Part shown: piece after piece, positions 1 through 4,670 of the stretch
How the letters are laid out: every line of letters starts with the position of its first letter
Numbering within the stretch: position 1 is the first letter of the stretch
Assembly (NCBI GenBank): GCA_022712775.1
Contig: JAFLJZ010000221.1
Location: forward strand, 1 to 7,582
Direction of reading: 5' to 3'
Origin: Sulfurimonas sp.
Lineage (GTDB): Bacteria > Campylobacterota > Campylobacteria > Campylobacterales > Sulfurimonadaceae
Length of the DNA: 7,582 nt
The notes under the pieces: model-generated
Seen by the model: only the letters and a program-made list of their open reading frames with translations
Told to the model about the DNA's origin: nothing
Databases searched by the model: none
Position numbers and translations under genes: made by a program

Positions 1-1
1 T

Positions 2-355
2 TTAAATGTTAAAGTTCTAACACGTGATTTTACTAAGTTTGCAATTGAGCAAGCTGGTACTGAACTTGCAACGAACATGGCAATGCTTGGTGCTTTATTT
101 GGAGCACTAGGAACTGTTAGTAAGCCTGCTATTGAAGAAGGGATTAAAGATAGATTCCTTAAAAAATATACAGCTTCTGGTGGTACTGCTACACTTGATT
201 CAGTAATTGAGAAAAAATTCAAGAAAAAGAAAGAACTTATTGAAAAGAATCTTTCTACAGCATCAGCAGCTTTTGATTTAACTGCTGCATGGGCAAAAGA
301 AGTTGGACTAGAACAAATTCTAGAACCATCTAAGAACAACAACGGTAACGTATAA
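2..355 (+). CDS. 2-oxoacid:ferredoxin oxidoreductase gamma subunit, C-terminal part (5' end outside window)
   Basis: The reading frame is open from base 2, so the methionine at 77 is internal and the gene starts upstream of the window. The visible ~117 residues match the C-terminal part of the gamma subunit at 6781-7482. Shared blocks are AGTELATNMAM, RFL, ASGGTA, LDS and IEKKFKKK, about half identity over ~95 residues with one residue of length difference. The family supplies the gamma domain of TPP-dependent, CoA-acylating pyruvate/2-oxoglutarate:ferredoxin oxidoreductases in the cytoplasm. The last ~20 residues (ending in an Asn-rich tail) are unlike the paralogue. It is the last gene of its operon here: a hairpin follows at once and no ferredoxin-like gene comes after it, unlike the second operon. 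The upstream subunits are inferred to lie outside the window. Substrate (pyruvate or 2-oxoglutarate) is unknown. Confidence 0.88.
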   Translation, partial: LNVKVLTRDFTKFAIEQAGTELATNMAMLGALFGALGTVSKPAIEEGIKDRFLKKYTASGGTATLDSVIEKKFKKKKELIEKNLSTASAAFDLTAAWAKEVGLEQILEPSKNNNGNV

Positions 356-360
356 TTCTT

Positions 361-400
361 ATAACTGTGCCTTTGGCGCAGTTGTTCAATCCTCTTTTTT
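361..400 (+). terminator. Probable intrinsic terminator after the first gamma subunit
   Basis: AACTGTGCC (363-371) pairs with GGCGCAGTT (375-383) across a TTT loop. This gives nine pairs with one G-U, extendable by an A-T and a U-G pair to 361-385. It begins six bases after the stop codon. The hairpin is unusually GC-rich for this sequence. The clean T6 run (395-400) lies about 11 bases beyond the stem rather than next to it, so termination may be imperfect. Confidence 0.6.
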
Positions 401-429
401 AAATATTCACAAACTTTTTTCATAAACAC

Positions 430-444
430 TTTTAGATATAAAAT
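430..444 (+). promoter_or_regulatory. Candidate sigma70-type promoter for the CobW-family gene
   Basis: TATAAA (437-442, within TATAAAAT) follows T-tracts at 414-419 and 430-433. T-tracts at helical spacing upstream of a good -10 box, without a clear -35, are typical of Campylobacterota housekeeping promoters. Transcription would start near 450, giving a leader of about 38 bases. Assigned by eye only. Confidence 0.4.
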
Positions 445-487
445 CAAATAAGAGATTATTAAACAAGTTTATAAGTAAGGCACACAC

Positions 488-1459
488 ATGATACAATCAT
501 TTATAATTACCGGATTTTTAGGTGTTGGTAAAACAACTATGCTCACAAATACTGTCAAAGAACATTTTGGTGATAAAAAAGTTGCTATCGTAGTGAATGA
601 GTTCGGTGATATTGGAATTGATGGCAATATACTGAGTAATGTGTACAGTGAAGTTCTCGAAATATCAGAAGGGTGTATCTGTTGCCAATTAGCCGAAGAA
701 TTTGAAAGCGGTGTTCTCGAGATTATTGAAAAATACAAGCCTGAGATAATATTTGTAGAAACTTCAGGTGCATCTGAGCCTTTTCCAATATTTTTATCCC
801 TACAAAGTATGAATATATCAGTTGAGGGAATCATATGTGTCGTAGATTCTAAGAACTTAAATGAGTATAAAGATAACTCAACAGCAAAGTACCAGATTGG
901 TGGCTCTAATATCTTAATCTTAAATAAGACTGATTTAGTGAACACGAGTGAATTAGAATCAGTAAAAAATGATGTTATACAAATCAAAAAAGAATTCAAC
1001 ATAAAAAATAATATGACAGGCGTTCCGATATTTAATAATTATGTAGTTCATAATGCTGAACAAGGTATTGTTAAAAAAGAAGTTTTTGAAGGCCTTTATA
1101 AAGCTGATGAGATTATTGGACTAGCTAAAGATTATACACATGCAAACCATACAACAAAAGATTCAATAACGCAAAAAGTAGCCTATCTCAAAGAAGATAT
1201 AGCATTTGCAGATTTAGATAGCGTTTTAAAAAATATTCCAAAGAGTATTTATAGAGTAAAAGCAATAGTAAAAGTTAGTGATGTTGATAACCCGCTTGTT
1301 GTAAATTATTCTTTTGGTAATGTTTCTTATGAGGAATTGCCCGAGTATAAAGAATTATCAATTATGATATTTATTGGTGAAGCTATAGAAGCCGATGTAA
1401 ACCTTGTAATTGAAAAATTTGATTTTTTAACAGTTCCTACATTTAGAATAAAGAAGTAA
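488..1459 (+). CDS. CobW/COG0523-family P-loop GTPase (metal chaperone type)
   Basis: A 323-residue cytoplasmic G3E-family GTPase of usual family length. Visible motifs are Walker A GFLGVGKTT (9-17), NEFGDIGID (37-45), the metal-binding CxCC motif in GCICC (62-66), ETSGASEP (91-98), and the guanine-specificity motif NKTD (146-149). A CobW_C-like C-terminal domain runs from about 255 and contains MIFIGEAIE (293-301). Family members use GTP to deliver metals such as Zn or Co to target enzymes. The long His-rich linker of many members is absent; only a short HANHTT stretch (218-223) could add ligands. The start at 488 is supported by TAAGG (476-480) seven bases upstream. A possible promoter lies at 430-444, and a hairpin begins one base after the stop. 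The metal and client cannot be read from sequence; the MOSC gene downstream may be functionally related, but that is inference. Confidence 0.92.
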   Translation: MIQSFIITGFLGVGKTTMLTNTVKEHFGDKKVAIVVNEFGDIGIDGNILSNVYSEVLEISEGCICCQLAEEFESGVLEIIEKYKPEIIFVETSGASEPFPIFLSLQSMNISVEGIICVVDSKNLNEYKDNSTAKYQIGGSNILILNKTDLVNTSELESVKNDVIQIKKEFNIKNNMTGVPIFNNYVVHNAEQGIVKKEVFEGLYKADEIIGLAKDYTHANHTTKDSITQKVAYLKEDIAFADLDSVLKNIPKSIYRVKAIVKVSDVDNPLVVNYSFGNVSYEELPEYKELSIMIFIGEAIEADVNLVIEKFDFLTVPTFRIKK

Positions 1460-1460
1460 C

Positions 1461-1498
1461 TTATTTTATTTCTCTAATTTGAAAGAGTAATAAAATAA
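1461..1498 (+). terminator. Long AT-rich hairpin between the CobW and MOSC genes
   Basis: TTATTTTATTTCTCT (1461-1475) pairs with AGAGTAATAAAATAA (1484-1498): 14 of 15 positions pair, with one T-T mismatch, around an 8-base loop. It starts directly after the GTPase stop codon. The stem is nearly all A-T and no U-run follows the 3' arm, so it is not a textbook terminator. It may instead act as a weak bidirectional terminator or a 3'-end stabiliser. Confidence 0.45.
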
Positions 1499-1507
1499 CA
1501 GATAAAT

Positions 1508-1518
1508 TATGCTAATAT
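1508..1518 (+). promoter_or_regulatory. Weak -10-like element upstream of the MOSC gene
   Basis: TATGCT (1508-1513) and the overlapping TAATAT (1513-1518) lie between the hairpin and the Shine-Dalgarno sequence AAGGA (1536-1540). Either could be the -10 of a promoter for the MOSC gene pair. No convincing -35 is present, so read-through from the GTPase gene is an equal possibility. Confidence 0.2.
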
Positions 1519-1546
1519 TTCCAAAATTTTCTATCAAGGACAAAAT

Positions 1547-1996
1547 ATGACAAGTGGAAAAGTACTTACTCTATACATGACTATGCCAGATATGATGCGT
1601 GCAGGTCATCGTATGCGTGTTGATGATATGGATATTGATGACAATGGTATTATGGGTAGTCGAGACTATGAAAATGGCAAAGAACGCCCAATGGTTCTGA
1701 TTTCTAAAAAAAGTTATGACATTATCGAAGATGCAGAGCTTGTTTTTGAAAGAGGACTATTGATGGAAGATATTTATGTAGATATTAATCTTTATCATCT
1801 AGGTAAAGGTTCAGTTATCGAAATAGGTGAAATGCTTTTTGAAGTAACTGGTCCATGTGAAGACTACCGTTATTTATATTCATTTGCACCTGAACTTCCT
1901 GAACTTATTGCTGGAAAACGTGGTCTTTTTATAACTCCTTTAGACTATGGTAGTCTAGCTATTGGCAATGAAGTTAAGGTTATTAAAGAAGCTTAA
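1547..1996 (+). CDS. Small MOSC-domain protein
   Basis: A 149-residue single-domain protein with the pattern of the MOSC (molybdenum cofactor sulfurase C-terminal) beta-barrel. An N-terminal DDNGIMGSRDYENGKERPMVLIS segment is broken here as DDNGIMG (31-37) and RPMVLIS (47-53). A GLLMEDI segment (70-76) follows, then IEIGEMLFEVTGPC (91-104) with the conserved Cys104, and a closing GLFITPLDYGSLAIG (126-140). MOSC domains bind molybdenum cofactor or carry sulfur; stand-alone short ones are mostly uncharacterised. The N-terminus is rich in Met and Asp, which is unusual. AAGGA (1536-1540) six bases upstream supports the start. Its stop codon directly abuts the next ATG, so the two genes are translated as a pair. 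Family assignment is fairly secure; the substrate is unknown. Confidence 0.8.
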   Translation: MTSGKVLTLYMTMPDMMRAGHRMRVDDMDIDDNGIMGSRDYENGKERPMVLISKKSYDIIEDAELVFERGLLMEDIYVDINLYHLGKGSVIEIGEMLFEVTGPCEDYRYLYSFAPELPELIAGKRGLFITPLDYGSLAIGNEVKVIKEA

Positions 1997-2440
1997 ATGA
2001 AAAAAATATCTATTAACATAGATTACAGTAATATCTGTACAGACTACAATACATCCTATTTAGATAGGGACAATACTGATCCCCAAACGAAGAAATGTAT
2101 GAAAAAAATTGTACGCTGGACAAATAAATTTATATCTGAGTTTTTAGAAAACTTTAGCTATACAATTTATAAACTTCATTCAAGTGTTGATGTAAATATA
2201 GATGAAGTAGCTTCAAATAGATTTCTCTTTTATTCCCTAGAAAAAGAAATAACATTACAAAGTTTTGTACTTCAAAAAAAGTATACTGAGTATGCATCTT
2301 TAGAAGATTACAAAACAAAAAATAATGAGGGGATTCTTATTCATAATGATGAAGATGGAGAAGGAATTTATATCTATGTAAGTGAAGATTCTAAAGAAGA
2401 AGAGTGGATAACTTATAAGCTAAAAGATTTTTTTAGCTAA
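1997..2440 (+). CDS. Unknown acidic 147-aa protein coupled to the MOSC gene
   Basis: I do not recognise a family. The ATG follows the MOSC stop codon with no spacer, and its start region lies inside the MOSC gene end (AAAGAAG just before the stop could serve as a weak ribosome binding site), so translational coupling is likely. The protein is soluble by inspection, with no signal peptide or membrane segment. It begins with a short beta-like KISINID stretch, has two N-terminal cysteines (Cys14 and Cys34), then a charged helical region (KKIVRWTNKFISEFLENF, residues 36-53). It ends in an Asp/Glu-rich part (NDEDGEGIYIYVSEDSKEEE). A hairpin overlaps its last codons. The coding call rests on ORF length, coupling and ordinary codon use. 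Confidence 0.7.
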   Translation: MKKISINIDYSNICTDYNTSYLDRDNTDPQTKKCMKKIVRWTNKFISEFLENFSYTIYKLHSSVDVNIDEVASNRFLFYSLEKEITLQSFVLQKKYTEYASLEDYKTKNNEGILIHNDEDGEGIYIYVSEDSKEEEWITYKLKDFFS

Positions 2441-2461
2441 AAGTTAGTTTTTTACTTTTTT
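2418..2461 (+). terminator. Possible terminator in the convergent junction
   Basis: AGCTAAAA (2418-2425) pairs with TTTTAGCT (2431-2438) around a five-base loop. It overlaps the end of the 147-aa gene and is followed by T-tracts at 2448-2453 and 2456-2461. A shorter CTAA/TTAG hairpin directly before the first T6 is an alternative. The T-runs support forward-strand termination. In the reverse direction no U-run follows, so reverse termination is less clear. Confidence 0.4.
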
Positions 2462-2793
2462 TCTATTTTAATTTCTGAAGCAATAATATATAATGGTGCA
2501 CTACGAACGTGTAGCATAGCACTATGTTTTCCTATAGCAAATCCATATAAGTCATTTTCTTTGATAATACTAACACCACTCATCATATCAAGAAAAGGTA
2601 AGACACTGTCTACTAATAAGTTTGAACTATTGATACCCTTAAACTCTATATTTACACTCTCTACATCTTCACCATCGTCATCTTGAATCACAATAGTAAT
2701 AATCTTTGTAGAATCTGAAAGTTGTTGAATGCTACGAAGTTGAGCAGCTTTAAAATTGTCATATTTTTCTAATTGTGTATTTACTGTTTCCAT
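2452..2793 (-). CDS. Unknown 113-aa protein, last gene of the globin group
   Basis: No family recognised. The reverse-strand start at 2793 has a good AAGGAAA ribosome binding site a few bases upstream, and the gene lies 28 bases after the globin gene, so it is probably co-transcribed. The sequence suggests a small soluble alpha/beta protein. An N-terminal helical segment (LEKYDNFKAAQLRSIQQL, residues 8-25) is followed by beta-like IITIVIQ (31-37), an acidic DDDGEDVE turn (38-45), and a hydrophobic segment near 56-74. The C-terminal half has alternating strands, ending in APLYIIASEIKIEKK. It has no cysteine and no signal peptide. The context suggests a role alongside the globin (gas or redox stress), which is inference only. 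Confidence 0.7.
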   Translation of the reverse strand: METVNTQLEKYDNFKAAQLRSIQQLSDSTKIITIVIQDDDGEDVESVNIEFKGINSSNLLVDSVLPFLDMMSGVSIIKENDLYGFAIGKHSAMLHVRSAPLYIIASEIKIEKK

Positions 2794-2821
2794 TATTTTC
2801 CTTTTTATAAACTAAATATTT

Positions 2822-3226
2822 TTAATCTTTATATTCTTCGTTTTCATATTTACCAATTTCAAGTCTTTGCATAAACTGATCGGCTAGTATTTCACTCTTT
2901 TTATAAAATTTATCAGCAATTTCTGGGATAAAATATGCATCTACATGTTCTTTAAAACGTAATAACCAACGCTCAAAAGTCTCAGGTGTTATTCGCATAA
3001 ATGCATGTGGTCCAAAAGGATCACCAAAATAACCTGGTTCTCCTTTCATCAGCATCAACCAAAAGTTATCAAGCGTTCTATAATGATCGTACCATTTGTC
3101 ATTTTTTAAATCTTCGCCTAAGGCTTTTATGAAAAAAGGGCCTACAACATCATCTTTAATGAGCATTGCATAAAATGTACGCACCATTTTTTCAACGCTA
3201 GTTCTATCAACTGTATCGTATAGCAT
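2822..3226 (-). CDS. Group III truncated hemoglobin
   Basis: A 134-residue 2-on-2 globin, slightly longer than the Campylobacter jejuni Ctb family. Tyr19 in FYAML fits position B10. His48 in WYDHY fits the distal E7, Phe55-Trp56 (DNFW) fits the conserved motif after it, and His74 in GPHAFM fits the proximal F8 heme ligand. Trp87 in FERWL probably corresponds to the G8 tryptophan. Such globins bind heme in the cytoplasm and have been linked to oxygen handling and nitrosative or oxidative stress. The start at 3226 is supported by AGGAAA about six bases upstream on the reverse strand. It lies 42 bases after the Cys-rich gene and 28 bases before the 113-aa gene. The NssR-type box that controls Ctb in Campylobacter (TTAAC-N4-GTTAA) is not visible in the upstream spacer, so control probably differs. 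Confidence 0.93.
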   Translation of the reverse strand: MLYDTVDRTSVEKMVRTFYAMLIKDDVVGPFFIKALGEDLKNDKWYDHYRTLDNFWLMLMKGEPGYFGDPFGPHAFMRITPETFERWLLRFKEHVDAYFIPEIADKFYKKSEILADQFMQRLEIGKYENEEYKD

Positions 3227-3268
3227 AGTATTTCCTAGTATTAGTGCTGGAAGTATAACTAAATTAGT

Positions 3269-3583
3269 TTATTCACAGCCACAGCTACCACTGCTACAAT
3301 TTCCACTCTCATTATCTTCCAGACTCCATACATCAGTATCTCTACCACAACTTCCAGTACTACATGCCCCAGCATTAGGATTATCAACCACTCTAATTAC
3401 AAAATTATCATCATCAGTTTTCTGAGCGAAGAAATGATGTGTATTACAGAATTCATCAGACATAAATTCTACTAATATATTTGCATAATTGTAAGCATCT
3501 TTTTGAAAATCAAATGATTTGTTATTTGCATATTCACTTTTTTTAAAACATCCACATTCGTGTTGCATTTCTACTGTATACAT
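3269..3583 (-). CDS. Cys-rich 104-aa protein with two CSxGSCG motifs
   Basis: No named family recognised. It has eight cysteines in 104 residues: Cys10 and Cys12 (ECGC), Cys46 (EFCNTHH, followed by two histidines at 49-50), and a C-terminal Cys/Gly/Ser tail. That tail has two near-identical motifs, CSTGSCG (74-80) and CSSGSCG (96-102), and ends in CGCE. The layout suggests metal or Fe-S binding, or a redox or thiol role. No signal peptide or heme CxxCH motif is present. It is the first gene of the reverse group, 42 bases before the globin gene, with AAGGAA as ribosome binding site and a promoter-like sequence at 3606-3620. Linkage to the globin suggests a part in the same gas or redox response; this is inferred. 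Confidence 0.75.
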   Translation of the reverse strand: MYTVEMQHECGCFKKSEYANNKSFDFQKDAYNYANILVEFMSDEFCNTHHFFAQKTDDDNFVIRVVDNPNAGACSTGSCGRDTDVWSLEDNESGNCSSGSCGCE

Positions 3584-3605
3584 AATTAGTTCCTTAATTT
3601 TCAGA

Positions 3606-3620
3606 ATTATACATATTATA
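3606..3620 (-). promoter_or_regulatory. Promoter -10 elements for the globin group
   Basis: On the reverse strand two perfect TATAAT hexamers occur nine bases apart (complements of 3615-3620 and 3606-3611). They lie 22 to 37 bases upstream of the Cys-rich gene start at 3583. Upstream T-tracts on that strand fit Campylobacterota sigma70 promoters. Either box would give a very short leader, and the upstream one leaves room for the ribosome binding site. Confidence 0.55.
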
Positions 3621-3635
3621 AGAAAAATAAATATA

Positions 3636-3664
3636 TTGTTTAAAAAGTAGTTGTTCTATATAAA
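3636..3664 (+). promoter_or_regulatory. Candidate forward promoter for the oxidoreductase leader
   Basis: TTGTTT (3636-3641) and TATAAA (3659-3664) are spaced by 17 bases, a good sigma70 geometry, with a predicted start near 3671. The -35 matches the consensus only in its first three bases. It is the best-formed forward promoter in the spacer; a weaker alternative nearer the gene is TATTGT at 3905-3910. Confidence 0.4.
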
Positions 3665-3684
3665 TGTTTCTTTATTTTTGGGAA

Positions 3685-3705
3685 ATATTTAGCTCCTCTA
3701 AATGT
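3685..3705 (+). other. Hairpin with a CTCCT loop (anti-Shine-Dalgarno-like)
   Basis: ATTTAG (3687-3692) pairs with CTAAAT (3698-3703), extended by a U-G and an A-U pair to 3685-3705, leaving CTCCT as the loop. An exposed CUCCU can pair with AGGAG ribosome binding sites, as in CU-rich loops of some Campylobacterota small RNAs. The stem is short and AT-rich, so this could be chance. Confidence 0.25.
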
Positions 3706-3758
3706 GTTACAAAAAGGATTTTTTTAAACAATTATTTTACTCCAAAGGAAGGAATTTA

Positions 3759-3833
3759 ATGTTTTTAAAGACTTTATTGGATACCATATCCCTGAAAAGA
3801 TATGAATGTAATATACTTTACTTTCTGTCTTAA
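3759..3833 (+). CDS. Possible 24-aa leader peptide
   Basis: An ATG at 3759 is preceded by AAAGGAAGG (3744-3752), about six bases upstream. This is one of the strongest ribosome binding sites in the window and would be unusual by chance. The ORF runs 24 codons to a TAA at 3831 that lies within the palindrome GTCTTAAGAC. The peptide has six leucines (positions 3, 6, 7, 12, 20, 23), starts MFLKTLLDTI and shows no known domain. No run of a single amino acid typical of classical attenuators is present. It could be a regulatory upstream ORF for the oxidoreductase operon or a small protein. Coding status is uncertain. Confidence 0.35.
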   Translation: MFLKTLLDTISLKRYECNILYFLS

Positions 3834-3876
3834 GACTTTAATCGCTAGTTTTTAAGATTAATTACTAGGTATTGAG
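3827..3876 (+). repeat. Palindrome plus 20-base imperfect direct repeat upstream of the operon
   Basis: GTCTTAAGAC (3827-3836) is a perfect 10-base palindrome. It is followed by two adjacent 20-base units, 3837-3856 and 3857-3876, that agree at 14 of 20 positions (shared core TTAAT-N2-CTAG). Overlapping alternative stems are possible: TCTTAA/TTAAGA, TTAATC/GATTAA and CTAGT/ACTAG. A tandem spacing of about two helical turns suits a dimeric regulator; the alternative is RNA folding in the leader. Confidence 0.35.
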
Positions 3877-3932
3877 GTTAAAGTTATTTTATGCACTTTT
3901 AGTGTATTGTTTAGAACTTTTTCATTAAATAT

Positions 3933-3938
3933 AAGGAG
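3933..3938 (+). promoter_or_regulatory. Ribosome binding site fixing the start of the 237-aa subunit
   Basis: AAGGAG lies seven bases before the ATG at 3946. The reading frame is open back to an ATG at 3907, but that start has no Shine-Dalgarno sequence and would place this motif inside the gene, so 3946 is preferred. Confidence 0.85.
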
Positions 3939-3945
3939 TTACCGT

Positions 3946-4659
3946 ATGACAAAGATAATAGAAGAAGGTCCTGCTGGGTATATGCCACAGTCAGCACCAG
4001 CCATGGGAGTTGAACTTGCGCCAGAAGGCCAAGCACTACTTTATGGAAATGTAGTAAGTGAAGAAGAGGCAATGAGAGATGCCGCTGTTGCACTACTTAC
4101 AAAGAAAAATCCAACAATATTCCCTGGACCACAAGTTTTATGGGACTGGAAAGAAGATGTTGCGGAAAAATCTGCAGCTATTTTAGAACTTGCATCTGAA
4201 ATTCCAAATTGTAGAATCATTCCAATGCCGGATTACAGACCTAAATATCCAAAAATTGATGTTAAAGCTGAAATTAATCCAAATCACCCGAATCTTACTA
4301 TCTTAGATAATAAAATTGATGCGGCTGTTTTCGTTGGTGTTCACTGTCATTATGCTAACCTTACACTTAGAATGATTCGTGCTGGTACTAGCTGTTATAC
4401 TATTGCTTTATGTGCTTATATGGGACATGAAGAAGCTATGGCTTCAATTAGAGATTTACATGCATCAAATATTATTAGATTCAAAGAAATCGTTATTGAA
4501 GAAAGAAACAAACTAGGAATTGAGTGGAAAACTACTCTTCCACCTGAAAATCCGTCTTTACCAAAAGAAGATTATAGTGCATTATCACCAGCTGACTATG
4601 GAGAGTATAGAAGTCTCATCATGTCAAAAAAAGGTGAACATGTTACTGAAGTTGAATAA
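3946..4659 (+). CDS. CODH/ACS epsilon-like accessory subunit of 2-oxoacid:ferredoxin oxidoreductase
   Basis: A 237-residue protein and first gene of the operon. Its central part looks like the family named CO dehydrogenase beta/acetyl-CoA synthase epsilon subunit, a Rossmann-like nucleotide-binding fold. It has TIFPGPQVLWDW (57-68), a helix EKSAAILELASE (74-85), and a hydrophobic strand AAVFVGVHCHYANLT (126-140). A second strand, TSCYTIALC (148-156), is followed by a helix. Cysteines 89, 134, 150 and 156 and the HCH at 133-135 are potential ligands, but no ferredoxin motif is present. Proteins of this kind are encoded with the five-subunit pyruvate and 2-oxoglutarate:ferredoxin oxidoreductases of Hydrogenobacter/Aquifex, where the extra subunit's role is not well defined. 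Only 11 bases separate it from the alpha gene, whose ribosome binding site overlaps its stop codon. The operon role is well supported; the biochemical role is not known. Confidence 0.75.
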   Translation: MTKIIEEGPAGYMPQSAPAMGVELAPEGQALLYGNVVSEEEAMRDAAVALLTKKNPTIFPGPQVLWDWKEDVAEKSAAILELASEIPNCRIIPMPDYRPKYPKIDVKAEINPNHPNLTILDNKIDAAVFVGVHCHYANLTLRMIRAGTSCYTIALCAYMGHEEAMASIRDLHASNIIRFKEIVIEERNKLGIEWKTTLPPENPSLPKEDYSALSPADYGEYRSLIMSKKGEHVTEVE

Positions 4660-4670
4660 GGAGAAAATAG

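Larger units (their letters stand above)
3584..3945. other. 362-base divergent spacer and probable long leader of the oxidoreductase operon
   Basis: No protein of normal length fits here. Reading left to right on the forward strand it holds several elements. These are the reverse promoter (3606-3620), a forward TTGTTT-N17-TATAAA element (3636-3664) and a small CU-loop hairpin (3685-3705). A 24-codon ORF with a strong ribosome binding site follows (3759-3833), then a 10-base palindrome (3827-3836), a 20-base imperfect direct repeat (3837-3876), and the ribosome binding site of the next gene (3933-3938). If the forward promoter is used, the operon has a ~275-base leader. The spacer is longer and more structured than the short gaps elsewhere in the window. 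Confidence 0.6.

Noticed and set aside
77..355. A 92-residue protein starting at the ATG at 77
   Set aside because: The frame is open to the window edge and the residues before this methionine align with the gamma paralogue, so it is an internal methionine of a truncated gene.
469..1002. Reverse-strand ORF of 177 codons
   Set aside because: It lies opposite the GTPase gene, which has all its motifs intact; the translated product is rich in Ser/Ile/Leu with no recognisable domain.
3711..3725. A5-GGA-T7 as an intrinsic terminator
   Set aside because: The stem would be only A-T pairs with a three-base loop, too weak to call as a terminator by itself.
3584..3760. NssR-type nitrosative stress box (TTAAC-N4-GTTAA) upstream of the globin group
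   Set aside because: Looked for because Campylobacter Ctb is under NssR; no match is present in the spacer.
3907..3945. 13-residue N-terminal extension of the 237-aa subunit
   Set aside because: No ribosome binding site precedes the ATG at 3907, while AAGGAG is ideally placed for the ATG at 3946.
3911..4093. Reverse-strand 60-codon ORF
   Set aside because: Leu/Gln/His-rich shadow of the 237-aa subunit gene, with no domain.
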